Assembly (NCBI RefSeq): GCF_000212375.1
Contig: NC_015501.1
Coordinates: 1,736,001-1,800,000, forward strand
Direction of reading: 5' to 3'
From: Porphyromonas asaccharolytica DSM 20707
Lineage (GTDB): Bacteria > Bacteroidota > Bacteroidia > Bacteroidales > Porphyromonadaceae
Length of the DNA stretch: 64,000 nucleotides
Part shown: one piece after another, positions 9,862-18,759 of the stretch
Layout of the letters: every line of letters begins with the position of its first letter
Position numbering within the stretch: position 1 is the stretch's first letter
Translations under genes and position numbers: made by a program
Notes under the pieces: generated by a model
Databases searched by the model: none
What the model was told of the DNA's origin: nothing
Seen by the model: only the letters and a program-made list of their open reading frames with translations

Positions 9862-11361
9862 TTACTCAAAGGGGAAGGTCTTGATGAGCTCCTCAGCCTT
9901 GTTCATCTGCTCGTACATGACGACGTCATCCTCGACACGAGGACATACCTTGCGGAAGCTAGCGAGGAAGCCCTCGAGACGCTCCGAGGTCTTCATAGGA
10001 CGACGGAACTCGATCGCCTGAGCTGCATTGAGTAGCTCGATACCGAAGAGACGATAGAGGTTGGCGATGAGAGGCATCAGCTTCGTCGCTGCGTTGGCTC
10101 CCATAGAGACGTGATCCTCCTGACCATTGCTGGAGACGATGCTGTCGCTAGCTGCTGAGTGGCAGTACATCTTGTTCTGGCTAACCATAGCGGCTGCTGC
10201 ATACTGCGGGATCATGAAGCCACTGTTGAGTCCAGGGTTGGCAACGAGGAACTCAGGCAGGTCGCGTAGACCGAGAATGAGCTGAGCGACACGACGCTCT
10301 GAGATATTGCCTAGCTCAGCGAGTGCTATAGCGAGGAAGTCGTAGACGATCGCTAGAGGCTGGCCATGGAAGTTACCACCTGATACAACCATATCGTCAT
10401 CGGGGAAGACGGTGGGATTGTCCGTAACAGAGTTGATCTCAGTCTCGACGACACTGCGCACGTAAGCGATAGCGTCACGCGAAGCTCCGTGAACCTGTGG
10501 CACACAACGGAAGCTATATGGATCCTGTACCTGGGGCTTGGGCTTAGCAATCATCTCGCTGCCCTTGAGTAGCTCACGCATATGGGCTGCGACCTGTATC
10601 TGTCCCTGGTGTGGACGTATCTGGTGCAGACGATCATCGTAGGGAGCGTCTAGTCCAGCGAATGCCTCTAGTGAGAGTGCTGCGCACCAGTCGGCGGCTA
10701 GCTTGAGGCGCTCTGCCTGTATGAGGGCATAGACACCGTGTGAACTCATAAACTGAGTACCATTGAGCAGGGCCAGACCCTCTTTGCTCTTGAGCTTGAT
10801 GGGCTCCCAGCCGAACTTGCCGAGGACCTCGCAGGAGGGAAGCTTCTCTCCCTTGTAGCGTACCTCGCCGTAACCGATGAGCGGTAGGAAGAGGTTGGCT
10901 AGAGGAGCTAAGTCGCCTGAAGCACCTAGCGAACCGCGATCATAGACGACGGGTAGGACATCCGCATTGAGCATGTCAACGATGCGCTGTACGGTTTCTA
11001 CCTGTACACCACTATTGCCGATCTGCAGAGCATGAGCCTTCAGGAGGAGCATAAGGCGAATAATGGGGGCTGCGACCTCGTCACCACAGCTACAAGCGTG
11101 GCTCTTGACGATGTTTTCCTGAAGCTTGGTGAGCTGATCAGGTGAGATCGTGCGGTTACAGAGTGAACCGAAGCCCGTGGTGACACCGTAGATAGGCTTG
11201 TCGACCTCCTCGACCTTGCGGTCTAGGTAGTTGCGACAGTGCTCGATACGCTTGATAGCCTCTGGTGAGAGGGTTAGCTCGAAGTGGTTCTCTAGATACT
11301 CTCGGCATAGCTCGATGGTGAGCTGCTCGCTACCGATGGCGAATGATTTACGTGCTGACAT
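9862..11361 (-). CDS. hutH: Histidine ammonia-lyase
   Basis: Removes ammonia from L-histidine to give urocanate. The 499-residue protein has the Ala-Ser-Gly triplet that cyclises to the MIO cofactor, in RGSLGASGDLAPLANL near residue 145, as well as YGVTTGFGSL near the N-terminus and SVTDNPTVF in the later half. Length is normal. It is the last gene of the leftward hut cluster, six bases after fchA, and is followed by two hairpins. Confidence 0.95.
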   Translation of the reverse strand: MSARKSFAIGSEQLTIELCREYLENHFELTLSPEAIKRIEHCRNYLDRKVEEVDKPIYGVTTGFGSLCNRTISPDQLTKLQENIVKSHACSCGDEVAAPIIRLMLLLKAHALQIGNSGVQVETVQRIVDMLNADVLPVVYDRGSLGASGDLAPLANLFLPLIGYGEVRYKGEKLPSCEVLGKFGWEPIKLKSKEGLALLNGTQFMSSHGVYALIQAERLKLAADWCAALSLEAFAGLDAPYDDRLHQIRPHQGQIQVAAHMRELLKGSEMIAKPKPQVQDPYSFRCVPQVHGASRDAIAYVRSVVETEINSVTDNPTVFPDDDMVVSGGNFHGQPLAIVYDFLAIALAELGNISERRVAQLILGLRDLPEFLVANPGLNSGFMIPQYAAAAMVSQNKMYCHSAASDSIVSSNGQEDHVSMGANAATKLMPLIANLYRLFGIELLNAAQAIEFRRPMKTSERLEGFLASFRKVCPRVEDDVVMYEQMNKAEELIKTFPFE

Positions 11362-11367
11362 GTTTCT

Positions 11368-12003
11368 TTATTTGCAAGCTTCCTTAGTATACTCTATGAC
11401 CTTAGCCTCACGCTCGATCACCTCACGCTCGAGACGATCAGCCTCAGCGGTCATGTCTGCGACGTACTGCTCATCCTTGATGGAGGTTAGGTTGATGCGT
11501 ACGTTAAAGAGTGCCCCGATGATCGCATTGCGTGCAGACATCATAGCGACACAGCCATCGGTGACGGCGTTTTGGTTACCATTGGAGACGACCTCCTCGA
11601 TATCACTTAGCAGGCTGTAGACACGGCGAGCTACCTCCATAGGTACGTTGGCAGCAATCTTGGTAGCCTCTTGAATCTGGGCAGAGCGTGCTGCCTTCTG
11701 CTCGTCAGTCTCTTTGGGCATTTGGAAAGCTGCAAAGACAACGTTGTAAGCCTCGCTATCACGATCTACATCTAGGATCAACTGGTGACGGATCTCCTGC
11801 ACACGCTCGACGAGTTGCTTCATCTGCTCCTCGACCTCGGCATACTTCTTCTTGCCAATGGTGAGTCCTGCGACCATCTCCGTGAGAGCGGCTGCGATGG
11901 AACCACAAAGTGCTGAGATGCTACCACCTCCAGGTACAGGATCTTTGCCTGCAGTAGTGTCAAGAAAACCCTTGACGGTCAAGTCTGTTAGACTATTATT
12001 CAT
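11368..12003 (-). CDS. fchA: Formiminotetrahydrofolate cyclodeaminase (FTCD C-domain type)
   Basis: Converts 5-formimino-THF to 5,10-methenyl-THF plus ammonia, the second half of the folate branch of histidine breakdown. The 211-residue all-helical protein begins with the family signature TAGKDPVPGGGSISALCGSIAAAL and includes NVPMEVAR. In mammals this domain is fused to the transferase; here it is a separate gene from ftcD. Spacing to hutH is six bases. Confidence 0.88.
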   Translation of the reverse strand: MNNSLTDLTVKGFLDTTAGKDPVPGGGSISALCGSIAAALTEMVAGLTIGKKKYAEVEEQMKQLVERVQEIRHQLILDVDRDSEAYNVVFAAFQMPKETDEQKAARSAQIQEATKIAANVPMEVARRVYSLLSDIEEVVSNGNQNAVTDGCVAMMSARNAIIGALFNVRINLTSIKDEQYVADMTAEADRLEREVIEREAKVIEYTKEACK

Positions 12004-12063
12004 AGAATGATTGAGATTGTTTGTTAGTTAATTAGCTGGGGTGCGACTAACCTTGCTAGAACG

Positions 12064-13338
12064 CTAGACGCTGGGTGTGGGGGTCACAAGTTTGTTTTCG
12101 TAAACGGTACCCGCCTTAATGGTGGCTCGTACGAGGTTGACACCAAAGTGGTAGGAGAGGAACTTGTACGAGGGGAAGCGTAGGAGTGCTAAGTCACCCG
12201 CCTTGCCTACCTCGATGCTACCTATCTGATCCGCACGACCGATGGCAGCAGCGCCATTGAGCGTGAGTGCGGTGACGGCCTCCTCGACGGTCATACCCAT
12301 ATAGATAGTTGCTAGAGCAAACATCAATGGGATGGAGGAACTGAAGCAGCTTCCTGGATTGAGGTCAGAAGCCACGGCTACAGCGCAGCCTGCATCGATC
12401 ATACGACGTGCTGGCGCATACTTTTCGCCTAGGCTGAAGGCGGTACAGGGGAGGCAGGTAGCCACCGTGTCGCTCTGAGCCAATGCTTGGATACCTTTAT
12501 CAGAGATCTGTAGTAGGTGATCCGCAGAGAGACATCCTAGCTCGGCTGCTAGCTCAGCACCGCCGAAAGAGACGATCTCATCGGCATGCATCTTGACCTT
12601 GAGTCCCAGCTCCTTAGCACGAGTCAAGAGGATGCGTGTCTGCTCATGGTCGAAGACTCCTTTCTCTGTAAAGATGTCGCAGCACTCTGCCAAGCCTCGC
12701 TCTACGACTACTGGCATGACCGTGTCACAGAGGTAGTGAATGAAGTCTGTGGAGCAACCCTTGTACTCGGGCGGGGTGTCGTGAGCTCCCATGAAAGTGG
12801 GATAAAGGTCTATCGGGTGCTGCTCCTGTAGCGTCCGAATGACCTCTAGCTGCTTGATCTCTGTGTCAAGCTCCATACCATAGCCACTCTTAGCCTCAAC
12901 GGTCGTGACACCCATAGATAGCATGGCGTCTAGATGTGCAGAGGCACGCTGGGTGAGTTCCTCAGCCGTTGCGCTGCGGGTAGCCTTCATCGTGTTAGCT
13001 ATACCCCCACCACGCTCCATGATGCTCATATAGCTGTCGCCAGCTAGTCGCCACTGGAACTCGTCCTCACGGTAGCCCCCGAAGATGAGGTGGGTGTGAC
13101 TATCGACGAAGCCTGGCAGGACGCACCCGCCCTGAGCGTCATAAGCGACGCAGTCGGTATGGTCTACTTGCTCAGCTTCTAGCATGGTTCCGACGAAGGC
13201 TATCTTGCCTTGTCGTACGATGATGGCGGCTGGTCCCTCGATGACTCCGATCTGGCGCATCGCTTCAGCACCGTGCTGTGCGGTAGAGCCTGGACGGGTC
13301 ACGATCTGACCGATGTTGTATAGATAGAGATTGGACAT
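12064..13338 (-). CDS. hutI: Imidazolonepropionase
   Basis: Hydrolyses imidazolone propionate to formimino-glutamate. The 424-residue amidohydrolase has the metal-binding DSHTHLIFGG near residue 77, KSGYGMELDTEIKQL, and a later HADEI and ASDLNPGS. The start codon at 13336-13338 touches the first unit of the heptamer array to its right, so its leader is made of repeat sequence. The pathway step before it, urocanase (hutU), is not present in the window. Confidence 0.94.
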   Translation of the reverse strand: MSNLYLYNIGQIVTRPGSTAQHGAEAMRQIGVIEGPAAIIVRQGKIAFVGTMLEAEQVDHTDCVAYDAQGGCVLPGFVDSHTHLIFGGYREDEFQWRLAGDSYMSIMERGGGIANTMKATRSATAEELTQRASAHLDAMLSMGVTTVEAKSGYGMELDTEIKQLEVIRTLQEQHPIDLYPTFMGAHDTPPEYKGCSTDFIHYLCDTVMPVVVERGLAECCDIFTEKGVFDHEQTRILLTRAKELGLKVKMHADEIVSFGGAELAAELGCLSADHLLQISDKGIQALAQSDTVATCLPCTAFSLGEKYAPARRMIDAGCAVAVASDLNPGSCFSSSIPLMFALATIYMGMTVEEAVTALTLNGAAAIGRADQIGSIEVGKAGDLALLRFPSYKFLSYHFGVNLVRATIKAGTVYENKLVTPTPSV

Positions 13339-13407
13339 TAGATTTTAGAAGTTAGAGGTTAGAGGTTAGAAGTTAGAGGTTAGAAATTAAAGGTTAGACT
13401 TTAGAGA
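13338..13407. repeat. TTAGARR heptamer array, ten units
   Basis: Ten contiguous 7-base units in register, read on the plus strand: TTAGATT, TTAGAAG, TTAGAGG (twice), TTAGAAG, TTAGAGG, TTAGAAA, TTAAAGG, TTAGACT, TTAGAGA. The first T is also the hutI start-codon base. Units 8 to 10 encode the last codons (SLKSNL and stop) of the four-helix-bundle gene. The array is the inverted counterpart of 13751-13785. Confidence 0.9.
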
Positions 13408-13752
13408 TTTAATGAGACCTGCAAGCATACGCCCTACTTCGTCAGAGAGGCTCAGAGTCTCTTTTAGCTGAGTCTCTGAGAGGTAGCCTATGCGTAGACA
13501 AAGCTCTAGCTGTGTCTCTAGCTCTGCTCGAGAACCTTGCGCTATGTGTAGGAAGTGATTCGTATCCCTCTTACTTTCTCTTGCATTCCCCTCTGCAATA
13601 TTAGAGGGGATGGAGATAGCCGACCGTCTCATTTGGTCTGAGAGCGCATACTTCTCTTCCAGCGGTAGTTGGCGTATAAGATTATAGACATCTATGGTCA
13701 GTTGCATGGCTTTCTGCCAAACGATCAAGTCTCTATAATCCTTGCCTGCCAC
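13387..13752 (-). CDS. Four-helix-bundle protein (S23 / 23S rRNA IVP family)
   Basis: Small helical protein of 121 residues with the family pattern DLIVWQKAMQL near the N-terminus, LSDQMRRSAISIPSNIAEG in the middle, and FLHIAQGSRAELETQLEL after it. This family is found inside 23S rRNA intervening sequences and as lone genes; its Avd relatives serve diversity-generating retroelements. Its function here is unknown. The start is GTG (13750-13752), since the conserved region begins directly after it; that codon and the C-terminal codons both lie in heptamer repeats. It is placed tightly between ftcD and hutI on the same strand and would be co-transcribed, yet has no evident link to histidine breakdown, which suggests an inserted cassette. 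No reverse transcriptase is nearby. Confidence 0.85.
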   Translation of the reverse strand: MAGKDYRDLIVWQKAMQLTIDVYNLIRQLPLEEKYALSDQMRRSAISIPSNIAEGNARESKRDTNHFLHIAQGSRAELETQLELCLRIGYLSETQLKETLSLSDEVGRMLAGLIKSLKSNL

Positions 13753-13785
13753 TCTAACTTCTAATCTCTAATCTCTAACCTCTAA
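13751..13785. repeat. TTAGARR heptamer array, five units, inverted
   Basis: On the plus strand: ACTCTAA, CTTCTAA, TCTCTAA (twice), CCTCTAA; on the minus strand these are TTAGARR-like units. A partial unit follows to 13792. The array is inverted relative to 13338-13407 and includes the GTG start of the four-helix-bundle gene, so the gene is bracketed by inverted arrays. Confidence 0.88.
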
Positions 13786-13797
13786 TTTCTCTTTGTA

Positions 13798-14703
13798 CTA
13801 CTCCATCATGCGGAGCTCCAGGATCTGGGTCTCGCAGAAGTTCTCAATGCCGAGGTAGTACTCAGCGCAGTCGATGAGTGCCTTCATAGGTACGAGGCCG
13901 ATGACCTCAGCGCCAACGATCTCGACACCATAGCGACGAGCCTCCATACGTACCATCTCGTGAGCACGATAGACGGCTGTCTTGGTGTAGTCAGTGAGGT
14001 TCATAGAGACCTGTACGATGTGTCTATCGGTTAGCTCTACACCCATAGCCTTGCAGAAGCGTAGACCGCCACCGATGTGACGTACCTTCTTAGCAATCGC
14101 ATCAGCGATAGAGAGGTCAGAGGTGTTGAGGTTGACATTGTAAGCAACAAGTGGCATACGAGCACCGACAGCTACGACACCTGCTGTGGGGTGAATGTCA
14201 GCTGGACCAAAGTCTGGGTGCCACTCATCCTCGTGGATCTTCTCAGCCATACCCTCGAACTGTCCCTTGCGGATCTTAGCGAGGTTCTCACGATGAGGAG
14301 CTGAGGCGCTCTTCTCATAGAGGAAGACGGGTACACCGATGCGCTCGCCGATCTCCTTACCGACCTCCTTAGAGAGCTCGATAGCCTCCTCCATCTCCAT
14401 ATTGCGAATGGGGATAAAGGGGATAACGTCGACAGCGCCCATACGTGGGTGCTGACCCTCGTGCTTGGTCATATCGATCACCTTAACAGCGATCTCGACA
14501 GCCTCGAGGACAGACTTGCGGACAGCCTCAGGCTCGCCCATGACGGTCACCACGCAACGGTTGTGATCCTCGTCATTACTGTAGTCTAGGAGCTTAACCC
14601 CCTCAGTTGCTCTAAAGGGTTGTACAATCTGCTCAATCTTTGCTTTGTCACGTCCCTCGCTAAAGTTGGGGACACACTCTACGATCTTTGTCTGGATAGC
14701 CAT
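13798..14703 (-). CDS. ftcD: Glutamate formimidoyltransferase
   Basis: Moves the formimino group from formimino-glutamate to tetrahydrofolate, releasing glutamate. The 301-residue protein matches the transferase half of FTCD: CVPNFSEGRD at the N-terminus, LLDYSNDEDHNRCVVTVMG, HPRMGAVDVIPFIP, and VAVGARMPLVAYNVNL. It is the first gene of the cluster, followed by the four-helix-bundle cassette, hutI, fchA and hutH. A TAACTTAG box at about 14781-14788 on the minus strand may be its promoter. Confidence 0.93.
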   Translation of the reverse strand: MAIQTKIVECVPNFSEGRDKAKIEQIVQPFRATEGVKLLDYSNDEDHNRCVVTVMGEPEAVRKSVLEAVEIAVKVIDMTKHEGQHPRMGAVDVIPFIPIRNMEMEEAIELSKEVGKEIGERIGVPVFLYEKSASAPHRENLAKIRKGQFEGMAEKIHEDEWHPDFGPADIHPTAGVVAVGARMPLVAYNVNLNTSDLSIADAIAKKVRHIGGGLRFCKAMGVELTDRHIVQVSMNLTDYTKTAVYRAHEMVRMEARRYGVEIVGAEVIGLVPMKALIDCAEYYLGIENFCETQILELRMME

Positions 14704-14841
14704 TGTATTATCTATTTATAGTGTTGTGTTTTGATATCTTGGTAAGCCTTTTCGATAGGTCTCCTCAAACATTCCGCTAAGTTACTGATTATTTGAAGTA
14801 CTGTCAAGCTTTTCAAGAGGAAAATAGTACTAAAGTGTGCG

Positions 14842-17349
14842 TTAACTCTTGTAGTAAGTGCGCTTGATACGCGGTGAGAGCTTAGAGATGACTTCGTATG
14901 GTATAGTGCCTATACGCTCTGCAAGGTCACTCACCTGTAAGCCTGGCACGCCGAAGATGATCACTTCGTCACCCTCTGCTACCTTACCCTGCAGTGGCGA
15001 GAGGTCGACCATGCAGGTATCCATACAGACGTTGCCCACGATCGGACAGAGCGTGTCGTGAATCATAACGCTCCCTACGCCACAGCTAAAGCGTCTGTCA
15101 TAGCCATCAGCATAACCAATAGGTATGATGCCGATTTGCCCGCCAGGGGCAACCTGCCCACGTCGTCCGTAGCCGATAGTCTCCCCGTCAGGGATCGTCT
15201 TGATCTGTAGGAGCGTGGTGCGTAGCTTAGCGACAGGCTCGAGGGTGAGACTACCCGTAGCACTAATACCATATAGCCCTACTCCTAGACGCGCCATATC
15301 GTAGTGATGATGGTTGTATCGCTCGATGCCCGCTGTGTTTTGGACGTGACGCAGAGGACGATAAGAGAGCTGACTCGTAAGGTAGTCGGCACCCTCATCA
15401 TAGAGGGCAAACTGCTGCTCCGTGAAGTCGCTCATCGTCGGCTCATCGGCAGCTGCTAGGTGTGTAAAGATGCTCTGCACCCGTATCAGTGGCTCCACCT
15501 CGTGTAGCGTCTGAGCCAGATGCTCTAGGGTCTCTCTATCTGGCGTGAAACCAGTACGGTGCATGCCTGTGTCTAGCTCGATATGAACAGGATAGTGGCT
15601 CAATCCCTGACGCTCCACATGGCGAGCAAACTCACGAAGTATGCGCTCGTTGTAGATCTCAGGCTCTAGGCGACTCTGTGTCATCACCTCAAAGGCCTCG
15701 ACCTCGGGGTTCATCACGATAATCGGTAGGAGGATCCCTTTGCTGCGTAGCTCCTTGCCTTCGTCAGCTAGTGCCACCGCTAGAGCTGCTAGATCTTGCT
15801 GCTCCAGTGCCTTAGCCAGCTCATAAGCTCCTATACCGTAGCCCTGCGCCTTAGCCATAACGATGATCCGTGTCTCAGATGGTAGCAGCGCCTTGTAACT
15901 CTTCAGATTGCTCACCAAAGCCTCGAGATCTATCTCTAGCGTGGTCTCGTGCACCTGCTTAGCTAGGTGCTGTACGATACGCTCGAACTGGAACTGTCTA
16001 GCCCCCTTGACCAGGATCTCCGCCTGGCTGATGGTGCCGAGCAGGTCATCGGCAAGGAGTTGGTCGGTCGTCTCATAGAAGGCGGTTTTCCCTTCCCCAC
16101 TCCTCTGGAAGTAGTCCTGATAGTTGCACAGCTCCCGTCCTACACCGATGAAGAGCGTGTGGGGATACTGTGCGATCATCTCCCCTACCTGCTTGTAAAG
16201 GTCTCGTGGTAGCTGAGCACTCTGTAAGATATCGGAGAGGATGATCACCGCCTGCTGATGCGAAGTGGCAGTGCGCTGCTTCTGAAAGTCTAGCGCGATA
16301 CGTAGCGAATTGATGTCGTTATTGTAAGCATCGTTGATCAGGCGATTACCTGCCTGCCCCTCTTTGACCTCTAGTCTCATCTCGATCGCCTCCAGCGTTG
16401 CAAAGCGCGCTAGCACCGCCTGGCGCTGAGCCGTAGTAAGTGGCAGAAGACCAATGAGACAGAGACAGTGCGTAGCGTTTTGTATGGAGGCTTGATCCGC
16501 AAAGGGAATGGTCACCGTGCTACTCTCGTCCGCATGCTGAGCTGTAATGGTTGTAGTGCAGTCCCCTGAGTGGCTGTAGGAGACGTGATAGTAAGCTTTG
16601 CCTGGGGTAAGGCTCCAGCCGATAGCTTTGTCCGAGAGTCCTAGGTTGTCAATTCCTCGCTGTATCTCATCACTGTCGGCATCATAGACAAAGTGGTCAG
16701 CATCGACAAAGAGCTGGAGCTTCTCCTCGATTTTCTGATTGAGTGAGACGAAGTTCTCTTGATGCGCAGCCCCAATGTTGGTCAATATACCGAGTGTCGG
16801 CCGTATGATACGCTGGAGGCGTAGCATCTCCATAGGCATCGAGATCCCCGCCTCAAAGATAGCGAGCGTATACTCCTCCTCCATATTAAGTATAGAAAGC
16901 GGGACGCCTAGCTGCGAGTTGTAGCTCTTTGGCGAGCGTACGATGCGATAGCAACCTGAGAGAAGGTGGTAGAGATATTCCTTGACAACCGTCTTGCCAT
17001 TGCTTCCCGTGATGCCGATGACTGGGTAGTTGTAGCGCATACGCCAGTGACTAGCGATCTGCTGGAGTGCACGGAGCGTCTCCTGCACCTGTACGATATT
17101 AGCATCTGGATAGCGCTCCACATAGGGCTCGATCGGCTCGCAGATGAAGAAGGCACGCACCCCATGTTCATAGAGCTGAGGAATGTATTTATGTCCATCG
17201 CCCGAAGCGGTACGCATAGCGAAGAAGAGGCTGTCACTCGGAGAGGTGAGCTTACGACTATCGGTTAGGATATGTCGTATCGGACGCTCATCGACTAGAT
17301 GCGTCTGGATAGGACGAAGGTACTCAAGGATGTTTTGCAGTGTAGACAT
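14842..17349 (-). CDS. murF-alr: Bifunctional MurF / alanine racemase
   Basis: Fusion that makes D-alanine (racemase half) and joins D-Ala-D-Ala to the UDP-MurNAc tripeptide (ligase half) for peptidoglycan. Residues 1 to about 430 are MurF, with the P-loop GITGSNGKTVVKEYLYHLL and NDAYNNDINSLRIAL. Residues from about 455 on are Alr: the PLP lysine is in IVMAKAQGYGIGAYELA, the catalytic tyrosine in PIGYADGYDRRF, and VGNVCMDTCMVDLS near the end. Length of 835 fits the fusion common in Bacteroidota. It starts 19 bases after the GSCFA gene stop, so the two are probably one operon. Confidence 0.95.
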   Translation of the reverse strand: MSTLQNILEYLRPIQTHLVDERPIRHILTDSRKLTSPSDSLFFAMRTASGDGHKYIPQLYEHGVRAFFICEPIEPYVERYPDANIVQVQETLRALQQIASHWRMRYNYPVIGITGSNGKTVVKEYLYHLLSGCYRIVRSPKSYNSQLGVPLSILNMEEEYTLAIFEAGISMPMEMLRLQRIIRPTLGILTNIGAAHQENFVSLNQKIEEKLQLFVDADHFVYDADSDEIQRGIDNLGLSDKAIGWSLTPGKAYYHVSYSHSGDCTTTITAQHADESSTVTIPFADQASIQNATHCLCLIGLLPLTTAQRQAVLARFATLEAIEMRLEVKEGQAGNRLINDAYNNDINSLRIALDFQKQRTATSHQQAVIILSDILQSAQLPRDLYKQVGEMIAQYPHTLFIGVGRELCNYQDYFQRSGEGKTAFYETTDQLLADDLLGTISQAEILVKGARQFQFERIVQHLAKQVHETTLEIDLEALVSNLKSYKALLPSETRIIVMAKAQGYGIGAYELAKALEQQDLAALAVALADEGKELRSKGILLPIIVMNPEVEAFEVMTQSRLEPEIYNERILREFARHVERQGLSHYPVHIELDTGMHRTGFTPDRETLEHLAQTLHEVEPLIRVQSIFTHLAAADEPTMSDFTEQQFALYDEGADYLTSQLSYRPLRHVQNTAGIERYNHHHYDMARLGVGLYGISATGSLTLEPVAKLRTTLLQIKTIPDGETIGYGRRGQVAPGGQIGIIPIGYADGYDRRFSCGVGSVMIHDTLCPIVGNVCMDTCMVDLSPLQGKVAEGDEVIIFGVPGLQVSDLAERIGTIPYEVISKLSPRIKRTYYKS

Positions 17350-17368
17350 TATAGTGTTGTAATAGGGG

Positions 17369-18370
17369 TCATAACGATTCGATGATGGAGGGTATGCAGA
17401 GCTTCTCTCCGTATTGCTCCTGATAGTGTGCTATGCGCTCAGCTATCTGAGTCTGTAGTCGCTCTGCTCCGTGTGGCGTCTTAGGGCGATGCTGTGAGAG
17501 CTTGCGCAGACGCTGAGCCGCCTGACGCATCTCCCCCTCACGTGCCTCTTGGCTTGCCCAGTATGCGACGAAGTGATCTGCGATGTAGGCGACAGCTTCA
17601 TCAGAGGGATGAGTCAAGTCACTAGCGTAAAAGCGGTAGTCCCGCAGTTCGTCATGTAGGATCTCATAAGCGGGGAAGTAGTGGCAGGCTGGTAGCTCAC
17701 GACAGAGCGTGTCGCAGAGGATACGAAGCTTGCTCTTTGATAAATTGCTCTCCGCCAAGCCGTCCTGTAGGTAGCGTACGGGACTAACCGTGAGTACTAC
17801 CTGCAGTGGATGCTTTGCAAGGAGCTGAGAGAGTGTCGCAAGCATACGCTCTTGCAAGAGGTCGAGGGTCAGGTCCCGTCTGTCGAAGAGACGTGCGGGG
17901 AGTTGCTGGCAATTTGCCACGGCACGGCCATCCTCTGCCAAGTAATAAGCCTGTGTCGTGCCTAGGGTGATCCAGAGCCAGTCCGCCTCCGTTAGTCGGC
18001 TGTGAGCTGTATGCCATAGCAGATCGGTCGCCTCATGCACCTCCTCGAGACTCTCACCATAGATCGTACTATGGTGGCGCAGACTATAGTAGAGTCCGTC
18101 GCGCTCTATAATATAAGGAGTGTAGTCGGGTCGGTGCTGCTCATCGAGGAGCAGATCCTCTAGCGTATCACAGATGCTGATCGGATTGTAGAGCGTACCA
18201 TAAGGATTGACTAGTACGTCATACCCTAGATGTCTCATACGCTCGCCTATATGCTCACTAAAGCAGGAGCCAAGCGTCAAGATACGATCCCCATAGCGCC
18301 CCGCCATAGCTGTCGGTAGAGGGGCTATCTGAATCGGTGTGAACCACTGTATGGATCGGGAGGTGAGCAT
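17369..18370 (-). CDS. GSCFA domain protein
   Basis: The 333-residue protein carries the name-giving motif LTLGSCFSEHIGERM near residue 30 and NPYGTLYNPISI, marks of the GSCFA family, an SGNH-hydrolase-like group of unknown substrate. Its place directly before murF-alr fits a role in envelope polysaccharide or peptidoglycan acylation, but that is inference. No signal peptide is evident. Confidence 0.85.
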   Translation of the reverse strand: MLTSRSIQWFTPIQIAPLPTAMAGRYGDRILTLGSCFSEHIGERMRHLGYDVLVNPYGTLYNPISICDTLEDLLLDEQHRPDYTPYIIERDGLYYSLRHHSTIYGESLEEVHEATDLLWHTAHSRLTEADWLWITLGTTQAYYLAEDGRAVANCQQLPARLFDRRDLTLDLLQERMLATLSQLLAKHPLQVVLTVSPVRYLQDGLAESNLSKSKLRILCDTLCRELPACHYFPAYEILHDELRDYRFYASDLTHPSDEAVAYIADHFVAYWASQEAREGEMRQAAQRLRKLSQHRPKTPHGAERLQTQIAERIAHYQEQYGEKLCIPSIIESL

Positions 18371-18483
18371 CTAGTGAAGTGTCAAGGCGCAGAGCCACCA
18401 CAAAGGTACAAAAAAGCGAGTAGCACTCGTCTGAGCACTACCCGCAATTCAAGGGGAGTAAAGCATAAATTGCTAGCTTCTCT

Positions 18484-18680
18484 CGATCTCCACGTAGGAA
18501 ATCGAAAATCCTCACGTGGAGATTTTTTATTCTCCACGTGGAGGCAAAACATTTCCTCCGAAGTTTCATTTGATTCCTCCGAAGTTTTATTTCTCGTCCA
18601 CGTGGAGAATTTTTATTCCTCACGTGGAGATTTTCGATTTCCTACCTAGGGATTTAGAAATTCCTACGTGGGGATTGATT
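18484..18680. repeat. Repeat family A, copy 1: long inverted arms with tandem core
   Basis: Two arms of roughly 55 bases are inverted copies of each other. The left arm contains CCACGTAGGAAATCGAAAAT, CTCACGTGGAGA and CTCCACGTGGAG; the right arm contains the complements ending GATTTTCGATTTCCTACC. The middle holds two direct copies of ATTCCTCCGAAGTTTYATTT. No ORF of interest is inside. The same design recurs at 31446, 36030 and 53894. Confidence 0.85.
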
Positions 18681-18691
18681 TCTTGGAGCAA

Positions 18692-18740
18692 GCGGAGGAG
18701 CGATAAGTTTGACAGATCGCAAACTTTATCGCTCCTCCGC
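18692..18740 (-). terminator. Strong hairpin after the outer-membrane gene pair
   Basis: A stem of about 20 bases, GCGGAGGAGCGATAA.GTTTG pairing with CAAACTTTATCGCTCCTCCGC, with an eight-base loop, lies just past the stop at 18760. The T-run is poor, but stem strength favours a terminator. Confidence 0.65.
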
Positions 18741-18759
18741 GCTTTATCATGTCCTTCCT

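Noticed and set aside
13338-13407. CRISPR-like array
   Set aside because: Units are 7 bases with no spacers.
13387-13752. Avd gene of a diversity-generating retroelement
   Set aside because: Same fold family, but no reverse transcriptase, template repeat or variable repeat in the neighbourhood.
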